NCBI GenBank assembly: GCA_963969365.1
Contig: OZ017746.1
Location: forward strand, 4,030,001 to 4,094,000
Reading direction: 5' to 3'
DNA length: 64,000 nucleotides
Origin: Asterochloris sp. CNOR1
Lineage: Eukaryota; Chlorophyta; Trebouxiophyceae; Trebouxiales; Trebouxiaceae
The notes under the pieces are model-generated. The model worked only from the letters and a program-made list of their open reading frames with translations. It was not told the DNA's origin and did no database searches. The position numbers and the translations under genes are program-made. This document shows positions 11,001 through 22,100 of the stretch, in pieces; positions within the stretch are counted from its first letter, which is position 1; each line of letters opens with the position of its first letter.

Positions 11001-14000
11001 GCACGTGCTGCCCCTAAGGGGATGTCTGAAGGCTGCTGCTGCTGTGCTCATTCTCAACAATGGTATGGTGCAGCGGTGCAGCAACCCACCTGATGCTGGT
11101 GCGACAGAGCGATGCCAACAGGGGCAAGACTGCTTTGGCGCGTGCTGCCCTGGAGTTGCGGCTGCACGCGCGGCGCCAAGGGTTTGGGCTTGGCCTGCAG
11201 AGGGTCGTCTGGGATGCCCTGCAGACAGCACTGGGCTGCGTGGGCGAGCCTGCAGATGTGGCTGGTGGCGGCCGTGGCGCTTAACGCTCTGTGTCTGCAG
11301 CCTACGTCTTTGCAGACGGCTGCGGTGCTTGACGATCTGTGTCAGCAGCGCCCGTTTCTGCAGACGGCTGTGGTGCTTGACACTCTATGTCTGCAGCGCT
11401 CTGTGTCTGCAGCATCCGCGTTCGCAGGCTTTGGGCGCACAAGCACTGCCTGCACAGTTCTGAAAGCCGTTGTACGGCCTCTCAGCCTGCTGTGCCCCTT
11501 ACAATGACCCTTCTCAAGTGGGAGCCAGGTCAGAATGCCTCAGCTTGCTGTCCCCCCAACAAAATTTCTCGACACAGTGAGCAGCCATGCCGCAAAGCAT
11601 GCTCAGTCTTGGTTGTGAGACAGGCAGGTCTGGACCCAGCCAAGTAAGTGCTGCAGGGCAACAGCACGCGGAGAGCACAGCCCTTGCAATGTACAGACAT
11701 GTGCATGGCAGCCACATGATGGCTGCAGGTGCAATGCAGCTTGAGCGGGTGCAGGCAAGTATGAATGCAGGGTGCACCCGCTTGAGCTGCATTGCACCTG
11801 CAGGTGCAGGCAAGTACAAATGCAGGGTCGGCAGCGTTGAGGGATGCAGGCGGTAGGCAGGTGGAGGTGCAATATAGCTTTAGGGAGGTAGACATGGGCA
11901 GCCAGACAACTCAGTGATGTCAGCAGGAGGCACAGGTGGATCACCTCCAGCAGGGTCCTGAGGTTGTCATAGGCCGGCTCGTCCTTCACGCCCAGCTTCT
12001 GCAGCTGGAAAGAGATCTGGCGCAGGCCCTCTGCAGGAAAACAATGTTGTTTACAAGCCTGCCAGCTTCTGCAGCTGGAATATAATGTGGTGCAGCCCCT
12101 ATCCAGGGTGACACGCGGAGCGTCCTGCCAGTTGCTGCAGCTGGAGTAACTTGTGGTGCGGCCCCTGTGCGTGACATGTCAGCAGGACCTCAAAGGAAAG
12201 TTGAGTGGCCACAGCTGGCTTGCCTTGGCAGGAGGACCATGCAACTGCTGCACACCCTAGACTGTGACACGAGGGTCACAGCCACGGTGTGAGCGCTGTG
12301 GGGGCTTTGGATTGAAGCACCATGTTGGCCAAGTACAAAGGGTAACATGCGCCATGCAGGCCAGCTACCCACTGCCCACCCCCTCTGTCCTGACCCAATC
12401 TTGTGTTGGCTTCAAGCTGGCAATGAGCACTGCAGAAGCGTGCAAAGGTCAAGCACCAAGATTCACTGCTCGCCTCAACTCGGACTGGCAGTTGCTTTCA
12501 CGCTCTAACTCAACCTTGCGCCTGCCTTGCACCTCACTCATGCAGGTCTGCATGCTCGCGTCTCTGCTGCTGCTCACCTGGCAGCCTCACATTGGCAGTC
12601 AGCCACTGCGAGGGGTCCTCCAGTGCCATCTGCTTCTGCTTGAGGATGTGCTGCTTGCGCTGGGCGTCACTGACTCCCTCCTCGCGATCCCCCCGCCAGG
12701 TCAAGCCCCCATCGACCATCTCAACCAGCATGTAGAGCCAACTCCACAGGTCATCACGGGGCCCTGCACAAGGGCAGATGCAACAGTGAGCGTCTGTTGT
12801 GTTTAGCATCAAAAGCTACTACTAGTTTTGGCCTCTGCAAAGAGCTGCTTGGTGTGGTTTTGGCTCTTTTAGGTACATTGTGCAGACAACTTGACATGCC
12901 ATTGCGCAGCCCAGCAGGAAGCTGTGCAGCCCGTCTTAGCTGGCTGCATGTAGAGGGTGTTGTGGTGGCCACTGGGTGCTGCCTGCAGCCAGGTGCATGT
13001 GGGTGTATGTTGCCATGCAGGCTGAGCCAGCTCGCAGCTGCTCACACTGTCAGGGCGACACGAAAAAGGAGTGTTTTTCTCTAGCACTCTCCCTGTGTAG
13101 ACTGACTGGGCACAAACATCCATAGTGCATTGCTCACCTGGGTCATCCTCCCTGTGTGCAATTCAAGCAGCAGCAGATCTCAAATCTCTTACCCTGAGGC
13201 TTCTCTTTGTGCGCAATCCATCGCGGGGTCGCCTCAGCAGCAGCACTGGCCCTGGGCCTGCTTTCAGGCAGCACTGACAGGAGCGCTCACCCTGAGGCAC
13301 CTCCTTATGCGCATTCACAGAGGCGTAGGCTGAAGAGCCACGGAAGCCAACCTGTCCCTGCTGCTGCTGGGTGTCCAGAGAGAACTTCTTGGCCAGGCCA
13401 AAGTCGATCACTTTGAGCATCGCTGCAGCGCAGGAGCGCACTTTCAGGGATCTAGGCTGGCATGCAGGCATGACATGTGCTCAGATGCTGTGCATTTTCA
13501 ATCTCATGCAGCTCTCTGAAATGTATTCTACATCGCAACTGCAATGAAGGCAGCATTGCCTGTGGCAGTTCAGCCCCCCCTTACCCTCATCTGAGCCCAA
13601 GGTGCTGCACCACTGGGGAAACATGACAAAGTTGGCTGGCTTCACATCTCGGTGGATGAAGCCCAGCCGGTGCATGCCCTCCAGAGCATCCAGCATCTGC
13701 AGACCTGCATGAGCAGACAGCACTTTCAGGTCCTTCCTCAATGGTGTGGTTGGGAACATCAGTGTTGACCTAAAGGCTTGCCAGCTAGCCAGCAATGCTG
13801 GCCCGCACAGTCATGCTGCAGGCCTGCAACCTGATGACACGGCCGGGCAGACATGCACCTTCGTAAACTGCAGTGTGGTTTTCGGTGACTCAGCAGAGGA
13901 TGCTGCACATGCATGGGCCCTCCTGAGTGCTGCAATGACATAGGGGCACCCCTCAGCCAAAACAGGTCCCTGCCAACTTCAACCTGGCATCTGCTGCCTA

Positions 14001-15361
14001 ACCCCAAGCTTTTGTGTTGATGCCATCGACGGCGCCCATCAGCAGCAATTAGTGACCCAGCAATTCCCCTTCAACAAGCTACTGTGCAGTGCCCCTCATC
14101 AGCAAAGGCTGGGGCCACATACGGCCACAAGCCCCATTCTGAATGAGCCACGAACATGGTGAAAGTCATGCAACAATGGGCCCACGAAACCCATGACAGC
14201 AGCCAACAGCTAACGTGCCCCGCCCATCTACCATGCAGGACCCAGTGAGCTGCACCAAGATTCCAGGTGCTGCAACACCGATCCAGGCCCAGCCAGCGCC
14301 TGTGTTGCCACAGCTGCTGTGGCACACCCCCTGCCACCGTTACCAGTGCAGGGCTCCAGCGGGCGTGCCCCTACAACTGTGCTGTGCGCCACAAGCCATC
14401 TTCACACTGCCAAGTGATCAACCTTCCTATGCGTCTGGCCAGCTCCATGCACAGGCACCCAGACCCACAAGCTTCTTTGCCGCAGGCATCCAGCAGGGAT
14501 GCACCCGCAGCTGCCATGATGTGCCACCTGTACAAGACCAGGCGGCAGCCAGCTCCAGATGGCTTCCTTCTGTGCATGGCCATGCCCATGCACAAGCAAA
14601 CTCACCTGCGATCTTCATCAGGGCAGGGCTCCAGCGTGGTCGCCCCCGCAGCTCTGCCACATTCTGCCCCAGCAGCTCCATCACGATGAAGAATTTGCCG
14701 TCCTGGCTGGTGCCTGAGCCCTTGAGAGCGCACACCAGCTCACACGGCTGCAGCTCCTTGATGACCTGCAGCAATGCCTACTACTGCAGCGCTCTGAGGG
14801 TGCACTGGCCGACAAGTCAGCAGCATGCCCCCCAGGACGCACACTGAAGCTCAACCCTCAAGCAGTGAATAGCAACCTCATGGGGCTCCAGCTGGCTACC
14901 TAGCTGGCCGGGCCTGTAGAGAGAACGTCTGCCAGCCATCACCTGAAGCTCCTGCTGCAGAACGCTCTTCCCGCGGCTCTTGTCCACCTTCTCCTTGTCA
15001 ATCTTGAGAGCGTACTGCAGGGACATGGTACAACTGGGGCCTGAGCTCAGGGAGGGGAGCACCTGTACAGGGGCAAGATGCCATCTGCACTGCAGAGCTC
15101 TATGCCATGGTGAAGCTTTTCCGGGCAGCTGCCGTCTCAGCATCTCTTCGCAGTCAAAGTGCATTTGCATGCAAACAGAGCAAAGCTGCCAATGTGAGCA
15201 ATGCTGATTCCATGCACGTGTCAAGCCTTGGGAGAGCTTACCCGCACATCCTGGGGGCTGTTGGTGTCCCTGACTTCATAGACCTCTGCAGACCTGCCCT
15301 CTCCCAGTCGCCTGTGCACCTGATACTGATTAATCCGATCTCCACGTTGCAAAGCAGGCAT
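8030..15361 (-). CDS. CK1-superfamily Ser/Thr kinase, tau-tubulin-kinase-like
   Basis: Twelve exons join in phase on the minus strand: 15361-15242, 15014-14943, 14765-14606, 13704-13585, 13422-13291, 12763-12578, 12030-11945, 10666-10463, 10264-10141, 9522-9427, 8743-8544 and 8221-8030. They give 563 residues. The first seven exons (about 1-292) form the kinase domain: a degenerate glycine loop LGEGRSAEVYEV, lysine in YALKIDKE, catalytic loop FIHRDVKPANF, magnesium loop IDFGLAKKF, and GFRGSSAYASVNAHK in place of the APE motif, as in CK1/TTBK kinases; then DDLWSWLYMLVEMV. Order and spacing follow animal tau-tubulin kinases closely. The C-terminal half is Gln/Pro/Ser-rich, with an NLS-like GHKRSRLH, and ends in a helical segment (VQLRDALCG to ALWMLK). 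Known relatives phosphorylate tubulin, tau or ciliary-basal-body proteins; the substrate here is unknown. The start ATG sits 15 codons before the glycine-loop LGEG. Confidence 0.85.
9930..10219 (-). repeat. Three-copy donor echo at kinase exon 10264-10141
   Basis: The end of exon 10264-10141 and its donor (10131-10219) recur at about 10028-10092 and again at about 9930-9998. Offsets are 103 and 98 bases, in the direction of transcription. Shared blocks on the plus strand include AGCTGCT-CCGCC-type sequence, CAGCTGGTGCA and CCCCTGCTGC. Only the first copy, at the exon itself, keeps an intact frame and donor that fit the next exon. Confidence 0.65.
11288..11412. repeat. 48-bp tandem repeat in a kinase intron
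   Basis: Units beginning TCTGTGTCTGCAG start at 11288, 11336 (TCTGTGTCAGCAG) and 11384 (TCTATGTCTGCAG), exactly 48 bases apart, with a truncated further copy at about 11400. The middle part GCAGACGGCTG-GGTGCTTGAC is conserved. It lies in the intron between kinase exons 12030-11945 and 10666-10463. Confidence 0.75.
11723..11803. repeat. Near-perfect inverted repeat (hairpin) in a kinase intron
   Basis: The left arm 11723-11753 and right arm 11773-11803 are 31 bases each and complementary at 29 positions, around a 19-base loop. The arms begin and end with CTGCAGGTGCAATGCAGC and its complement. Total length is about 81 bases, similar in size to a small-RNA precursor. Because it is inverted, either strand could fold. 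Confidence 0.8.
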
Positions 15362-15822
15362 GCCACCTCTCCAGTTGCTCACATGAATCACAGTAGTTCT
15401 CACCAATCTACTGGGCTCCTGTACCCCCAAGTTCCTACCTGATAGCTTATTGCCAAAAGTCTTGCAGGCTTCTTGCCACACTTTGGTGTCAGCATCTCGA
15501 ATGACACCATATTCACCAGGCAGCACACCTGATGCAGGGCATTGAAAGAAGACTATCTCACAGCGGGCCACACATCCGAGCGCAGCCCTGCAGGGCACAG
15601 TGTAGGTGGTCCAGGCGATCACTTTGCCCCACACTGTGCTTTGCCACAGCCTTTGCCGGGCGCTATGCCAGCCCTGCTGGCAGCAGGACACAGGAACGCA
15701 TCCTCAGGTGTGCCTGTGCTGCAGATAACACCTCCAGAGGCGTTGCTGCAGCATTGCATGCACCCAGCATTGCTGACAATGCACACTGCCAGCTTGGCAG
15801 CTTTGTGTTGCAGGGGCTGACA
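15362..15822. promoter_or_regulatory. Divergent promoter region, kinase (-) and DUF3110-like gene (+)
   Basis: About 460 bases separate the two inferred start codons, which point outwards, so both promoters should lie here. I see no clear TATA box or other named element. An upstream non-coding or transit-peptide exon of the plus-strand gene could also fall in this stretch (ATG at 15665). Confidence 0.4.
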
Positions 15823-18776
15823 ATGCAACAACACTCCTGCAGGTATCCCGATGGGAGGGTGAGGCACATCCGCTACCCTGCCCCATCTGCTGAGCTTGAG
15901 CAGGACTCTGTGGACAGCCTAGACGCGGTTGACATAGCCCTCCTGTATGAGGACAACTGGCACCCAGACAGGTGTGGCACACTGCTGCGCATCAACTGCT
16001 CTGTGGAACACCTGCTTGATCAGGCAGTGCATCAGCTGCGTGCACAGTCAAGACTGGCCAGCCGTGCAGGGAAGTCGCTGTCTAGGCTTGGGGCATGACA
16101 GCCTGGAGCACATGAGGGGAGCCTTGCTCTGGGTACATTTGCAGGTGCTCTAAGTGCTCTGCACAGTGGTGTCGGCAAAATCTCACAAGCTCCGAGAACA
16201 CATGTCATGCCACAATCCATTGCTGATCTGCAGACGGGTCTCCCTTGACTGAGGCTTGCGTTTGTGAGATCACAGACCATGCACAACCAAATGCTGACCT
16301 GCAGCGGGGACAGCATTTAACTAGACCTGGCATTTGTGTGGCCTTGGATTCATGAGATTGCATACCATGCAGAACCCATTGCTGCCCCACAGTTGGGTCC
16401 CCTAACATTGTCCAGACCTGACATTATGCAGATGCCATGCCACAATTGCTTGCTGACCTGCAGTTGGGATACCATTGACTGGGCCTGGGATGTGCCCAGC
16501 AAGTGGGACCAGCAGCCGCGGCTCCTGGGGCAGTCGCCCGCAGGCAAGGCGATGCAGCAGCCTGTGGCGCAGCCCAGCACACAGCAGCTGCCCAAGGTGG
16601 GCTGCTGGACAATTTTGAAAAAAAGCCCCTCAGGCTGAGATGTGTGAGACCCCTGCCTGCAAAGACACTGGCAGCCTGCTGAGGGCTTGCCTCATCTCTG
16701 CATCAGCAGCACGGGCGGATCTGTATGCGGCATGTGTGGGTGACTTGATGGCCTGTCTCATGAGAAGCGTTCAGTGTCTGTAGCACTGCCCCTGAGATGG
16801 TCGTCCTTGGGGACGAGAGCTTGCAGAGACACTGTGGGGGTTCTCTGATTACAGTGCTTCGCTGTGTGCAGCGACGTGAGATTCCCAGCACGCCAGCTGC
16901 GCTGCTGAAGCAGCTCAACTCGGAGGGCTACCTGCAGGCTCAGGAGCAGCAGCGGCGGAGTGTCAGGGACAGCTACGAGGTGCCTGCCAGCAGGCAGCTG
17001 TGCATTGAACACTTGATGCATGGCGTCTTGCCGCAGCTGTGGGACTTTGCAGTACCCCTGCTCCATGTCCCGTGCTTCACGTCTGCAGCTCATTGCTGAA
17101 GGCGTACCAACTGCAGCCCAAGAGCACAGATCCACTGGGCTGGGCGCTGCCACTGTCCTGAAGCTTGGCAGCATGGCAGCATGCTGCTTAGGCTGTAGTG
17201 CTGCCTCCGAGCTGTTGCACAAAGATTATGGCAGACCTGAGGACTGCACTTTAGATATTCGCCACGCTCATGCAGCTCAGAAAGAAGCTGGGCCTGCAGG
17301 TGCATGAGGGCAGCCCCTGGGTGCAGTCGCGGACGGTGTATGTGCTGGTCATGGCCCAGCAGCCCTTGGAGCAGGCGCTAGTGTACAGCCAGCGCACAAG
17401 GGTGGGTTGGCGTGACATGGAGGACGAGATGACTAAGGTGAAACCCTTTTTGCGCACCAAGGGGATCCTAAAGGGCTGTCAACTGTTGTAAGGTTGAGGC
17501 TGCTTGCTGGGACACCCTGCTGTAGAGGGCCGCAGCATGTGAGGGGGTCGTTCTCTCCGCAGACTGTGTGGATTCTTGCTCAATCAGGGCGCAGATGCTG
17601 AACTCTCACGGACAAAATCCCCACTGCTGAGCAAGGCTTCCCTATTGTCTGTGTCAGCAATCAGGTGCCCATGAGGGCAGGCAGGCGGCACATATGTCTT
17701 CCTGCTGAGTTGAGGGCATCCCTCTGTCAGCCGCTGCTTTTGCTGAAGTCGTCATACTGCCAGCAGAAGCCAAGTTTTTGCTGCTGCACTGCGACTGAGA
17801 CGTCCCTGCCTGTCATGGCTGCGTCATTTCCCCCTTGTCCTAGGCTGCATACACCTGCTCAATGTCGTGCACTTCATTGCTGCATGCGGCTGCTGAAGCA
17901 GCCACCCCAGAATTTGCATGTGCTGGTTGACACGGTCAACTCGCTGTGGCCCCCGGCCCCCAGCTGCTCGAGCCATCGTGCGCGGATGTGTGCTTGCAGT
18001 GCCCTGAGTGGCCGACTTGCCGGCTTGGCTCCACTCACAACCGTCTTGACTGCAGTTGCTCAAGCGGCAGCGGCCTGATGGCAGCCCTGTCATCAAGGTG
18101 GATCAGCTCCTTGATGGCGTGGTTATGTTTGAGGATGCTGCAGATGCAGAGCGCTTTGGCAGCTTCCTGGAGGCAGACACCAGCAGAGAGGTGAGGCCTT
18201 ATGATCATCTGTTATGATCTCCAAAGCTGCATGCTGGAGTGAATGTGCATGGTCTGTGTTCCAGCGCTTCATGGGCCCATGCCTTGGCAATTGCAATGCT
18301 GGTTTGCACGCAGAGCTGATGTGTTGCACTTCTCCATTATTTCTTGCCCAGACATACAATGCTAGATTGCTTGCACAGAGGATTGATTGCAGTGCTTCAT
18401 ATGTTTCTGCCGAGGCACTTGCAGCACCTGTGCCGCCGGTACCCTGCACAGCCAGAGTGTATGTTCATGACCCACACATCCATTTCATCATGTTTCTGTG
18501 GCAATCCCAACGGGCCTACGGGCCTGTTTGGTTGCCTCATGTCCTGTTTTAGTCCACGGCTGCTCTGCAGCTGGGCATTTGCTGAACAGTCTGACTTTTG
18601 CTGACACCCCTGTGTATTTTGAGCAGGTGGCAGTGGTGGCTGTGGACTGCCACAGCATGTTCCGCAATGTCCAAGGCGCCAGAGGGGTGATGGTTCTGTT
18701 TCGGCAAGGGGCCAATCTGCCCATGCCTGCCCAGCTTGCAGTTGCTCTCAGGGGCCAGCAGTCCCTGGAGGACTAG
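15823..18776 (+). CDS. Conserved protein with tentative DUF3110-like C-terminus
   Basis: Six exons chain in phase: 15823-15971, 16464-16596, 16872-16979, 17276-17401, 18056-18190 and 18627-18776, giving 266 residues. The N-terminal exon reads YPDGRVRHIRYPAPSAELE; the second has WDTIDWAWDVPSKWDQQ. The last three exons contain RTVYVLVMAQQPLEQALVYS, then LLDGVVMFEDAADAERFGSF and LEADTSRE, then VAVVAVDCHSMFRNVQGARG. The pattern of a strand (VYVLV), an age-like FEDAADAERF helix and LEAD resembles the cyanobacterial/plastid DUF3110 family, whose biochemical role is unknown; this match is from memory and weak in the middle. The start is uncertain because an upstream exon may carry a plastid transit peptide. 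The stop is followed by TGTAA at 18804. Confidence 0.55.
16207..16490 (+). repeat. Three acceptor echoes before exon 16464-16596
   Basis: Four copies of a pattern CATGC-ACAA-C-TTGCTGACCTGCAG followed by about 40 related bases end their AG at 16233, 16304, 16392 and 16463, so spacings are 71, 88 and 71. The last is the real splice site: only it is followed by an open frame (WDTIDWAWDVPS) in phase with exon 15823-15971. Downstream parts of the copies also agree (TTGACTGAGGC-, TAGACCTGGC-, CAGACCTGAC-, TTGACTGGGCC-like). Confidence 0.8.
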
Positions 18777-19127
18777 GCAGTGGGCAGGCTGTCAGAGATA
18801 TCATGTAAAGTGTGTTGCAAGTCTTCTGGCAGGTTACGGCATTTGTCTCAGCATATCTGACGTTTGGCATTGATGGTTTTGCTGTTGCCTGTACAATGGT
18901 AAGAGCTTTGTAACATACATGGACACAGTCTGCCAAATTGCTGCTGCATGCTGGCTTGATTGCAAGGCTGGGGACAGTGTTCATTGCAAAGACGTGACAG
19001 TGAAAGGAGCTAACCCAGCTCAAGCTGATTCAGGGCACATAGGTTGGTCCACTGCCACCAAGAGGCAGAGTCAGAAGCAGAGCATGCCCTACGCAGTTCA
19101 GTCGAGTGCACTTGTCCTAAAGCATGT
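18777..19127. other. Convergent 3' intergenic region
   Basis: This lies between the stops of the DUF3110-like gene (+) and DDB1 (-). It contains only presumed 3' untranslated sequence. I see no gene or repeat. Confidence 0.6.
18804..18808 (+). terminator. Probable poly(A) signal TGTAA
   Basis: TGTAA lies 28 bases after the stop codon of the DUF3110-like gene, which is close for a chlorophyte poly(A) signal. Confidence 0.4.
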
Positions 19128-22100
19128 CTAGTGTAGTCTGGCCATGTCCTCCACTGTCTTGCTTAGGTCCTCAACAGTAGTATCGCCCATCATGGTGGCC
19201 ACCTGCTGCATGGTCTGGCGGTCAAGGTCCAGATACTGCTCAATCAGGTCGCCGTCCACAAACCCTCTGGGGGGTTTCTTCTGGCGCTGATTGTTGAAGT
19301 GGCGCCACTCAAAGTGGTCCAGGCCGCCCACACCGTGCACCACCTGGCGCAAACAGGCCTGCAGGCACACATACAGACAGTAAAGGCTGCAGAGTCCTAG
19401 CAAAAGCTGTGTGAAGGAAAGCACACTCTCTGAACCACAGGCAAGCTCTTGAGTGTTTTTGTGCACTTGACGGCTCTGCCTGCATGAGCCCTGGCTGTGC
19501 CAGCAGCATGTACTCCACAGGAATTCTAGGTTGTGAGAAGCAGTCACTGCAAAGCAGCATCCTCTTAGTGGCTTGCCAAGACAAGGTCAACACTGGCAGG
19601 GTACCACCGCAATAGACAGGGGTCATGCCAGACCGCTGCTCAGCTGATGTGGGACAACAAGCTTGCCTCCAGTTTCTCCAGGTACTTGAACTGCTGGGCT
19701 GGCAGGGAGGCGATGACCCCAATCACGCCGTTGATGGTTCCAAACAAAAGCGTCTGGATCTTGGCCGCCTCGCTGTCGGGGACCTTCATGACGAGGGACC
19801 CATGGCGGAAGCGGTTGACAAACTCCCCCAGGCCAAAGCAGCCCACCTCCTGCAGGCAGGCCCAGGCCATGTGTGAGGGCAGTGAGGCGTTCAAGTGCTG
19901 GGTAGCTGCCTTAGGTCACAGCAGCCATGTGCAGGCATGCAGGAACAGACAGCACTTGAGGGCAGGAGACAGAGACCCTGAGGCCAGCAGCATGGAGCTT
20001 AGGCAGGTCATCACGCCCGCATGCGCAGGCACCTGATTGTTCAAGCTCGTCTGGGGTGAGTCACCACATGTACTCCTACATGCTCAGTAAAACCACCTCC
20101 TCCCAGACCCAGCATTAGCAGGACGAAGCCTTTCCAGTCTCATGCTTGAAATCACCTCCAGGCAGCTTGTTCTCCTGTCCTCCACAGTTTCCAGCTGAAT
20201 TTGCATTTTAGCCTATCATCCAACGCAGATGCAGCTGATGAATCATGGTCCTGTATTATTGACTGCCGCAGCTCATCTGCACAGAGCAGGCGCACAAAGC
20301 ACTTCACTGGACTGCCTCCAGACGCCAGCTGGCATTGACCCAGGAAGCGGCACTCCTGATGAGTCTGTTGATAGGGTAGCACCTTCTAGATTGCCCGCCA
20401 CGAGGGACCACCACCCCTGCCGCCCAGATGCAGAGTTGCCGCTCCCTGGTGTTCAGCAGCAGACACCACCACAGTTGCACTCGACCCACCTCCAGGCGCC
20501 GCCTGTCGTCGTCTGAGGCAGCAGCGCTGTTTTTGCGCACAGTGAACAGGTTGTACCCGTTCTCCGCCCCCAGGTACGTGTCGTCGTCCAGGATGGCCAC
20601 CGCCGACATCCAGTTGCTGGCATAGTCCTGCGCCCGTAGCTCCAGCACACCCTCGCTGGCGTTGTACAGCAGCAGGTAGATGCTCTTCATCACATCGCCT
20701 GCAATGCAGCAGCAGCAGCAGGCCGTCACGGAGCAGCACCATGTGGGCAGTGTTTACTGGTGTCCAGGACGACCCAGATGCATGGGCCATGCAGGTGCCA
20801 TCAGAAGCGAGAAGGTTGAGTCGCGGAGGTGAGATGTGCTGAGAATCATGGTGCTGAGCTGACCCAGAGATGTCGTATTGTCAAGACAGCACATGTCAAG
20901 CACTCAGCAAACATGCAAAGAAGCCCCTCAGCATGTTGCAGCTTTCATGCAGATGGCGGCCACAGCAACTGGCAGGCACAGCAACAGGGGCCTGTCCAGA
21001 CCCCTACTCACCAACTGTAATGAAGTCGCCCCGCACCGCCACATACAGGCACAGCACGAAGCCTGAGTAGCCGGCTTCAGCAGACAGCTCCATGGAGCCG
21101 TCGCTGCCCTGGCCCCACCCGTACAGCTGCAGGCGGCTGTTGATACCTGCAAGCACCTTGCCCTGCAGCAGGCATCCCATGAACAGTCAATGCCATGGCT
21201 GTTAGCCACACACCTACAGACATCTTTGAAGATCTTCTCCACAAGAGCTGCGAGCTCTTGCAGAACATGTCCTCAAGCGAGGTGGACTGCTGCAGAAACC
21301 CAGTTGCTAGGCACAGCATCCCATGATGAATAATGGTATTTGTGGGCAGGCAAGCTGCACCAGCACGCAAGACAATTCTGGCAAGGGAGAAGAGCTCGAT
21401 GAAACGCCTACTTTTTTTTATTGTTGAGCACGGGCCGCTGCAGGCAGGGTAAAGTGGACGCCAAAGGCAGCCAGTGCTGCCGGCAGCAACCACACAGATG
21501 CAGAGCTCACCCTGAAGCCAGTCACATTGTAGACGGCCCCCTTGACCTCGCGGTCGCACACTGTGACCAGCTTGCCGCCCTGTGCCTCGAAGACCAGGAT
21601 GCGGCCCTGCAGCCCAACAAAAGAAAAGTCAGCAGAATGTTGCTCACAAGTTGCTGGGAGGCAGCTGCACCAGAAATTGTGTCGGCGCTTGCTCAAGGTC
21701 TGGGGACCCCCCTGAAACTTCCAGGGGTATGTGCACACTGCTCTCTGGAGCATGACCCTCCCTGGAGGTCCACAGTGGGCTGAGGCAAGACACTTGCGGG
21801 AAGGGTAGAGCGCATACCAAGCAGTGGTTTTCCATTACTTGTATTCCATCGCTCAAAGCACACTTTGACACCCAAGAGGCCCTTGTGCGCAGGCTGCCCA
21901 AGCCTTGAGGCCAACAGGCAGTGCTTGGCACTCAACGGCGTCATGCACTGATGCCGTTGAATGTCAAGCACTGGCCTGAGGGCGTCATGCCGTGATGCAT
22001 TCTGCCAGACAGCTGTCTGGAGTTGGCTGGCCTTGGCTTCTCTCCAGCTGCAAGACTGACAGCAGGTGCCTCAGCATTGCCATTCTCCAATGTGACTCTC

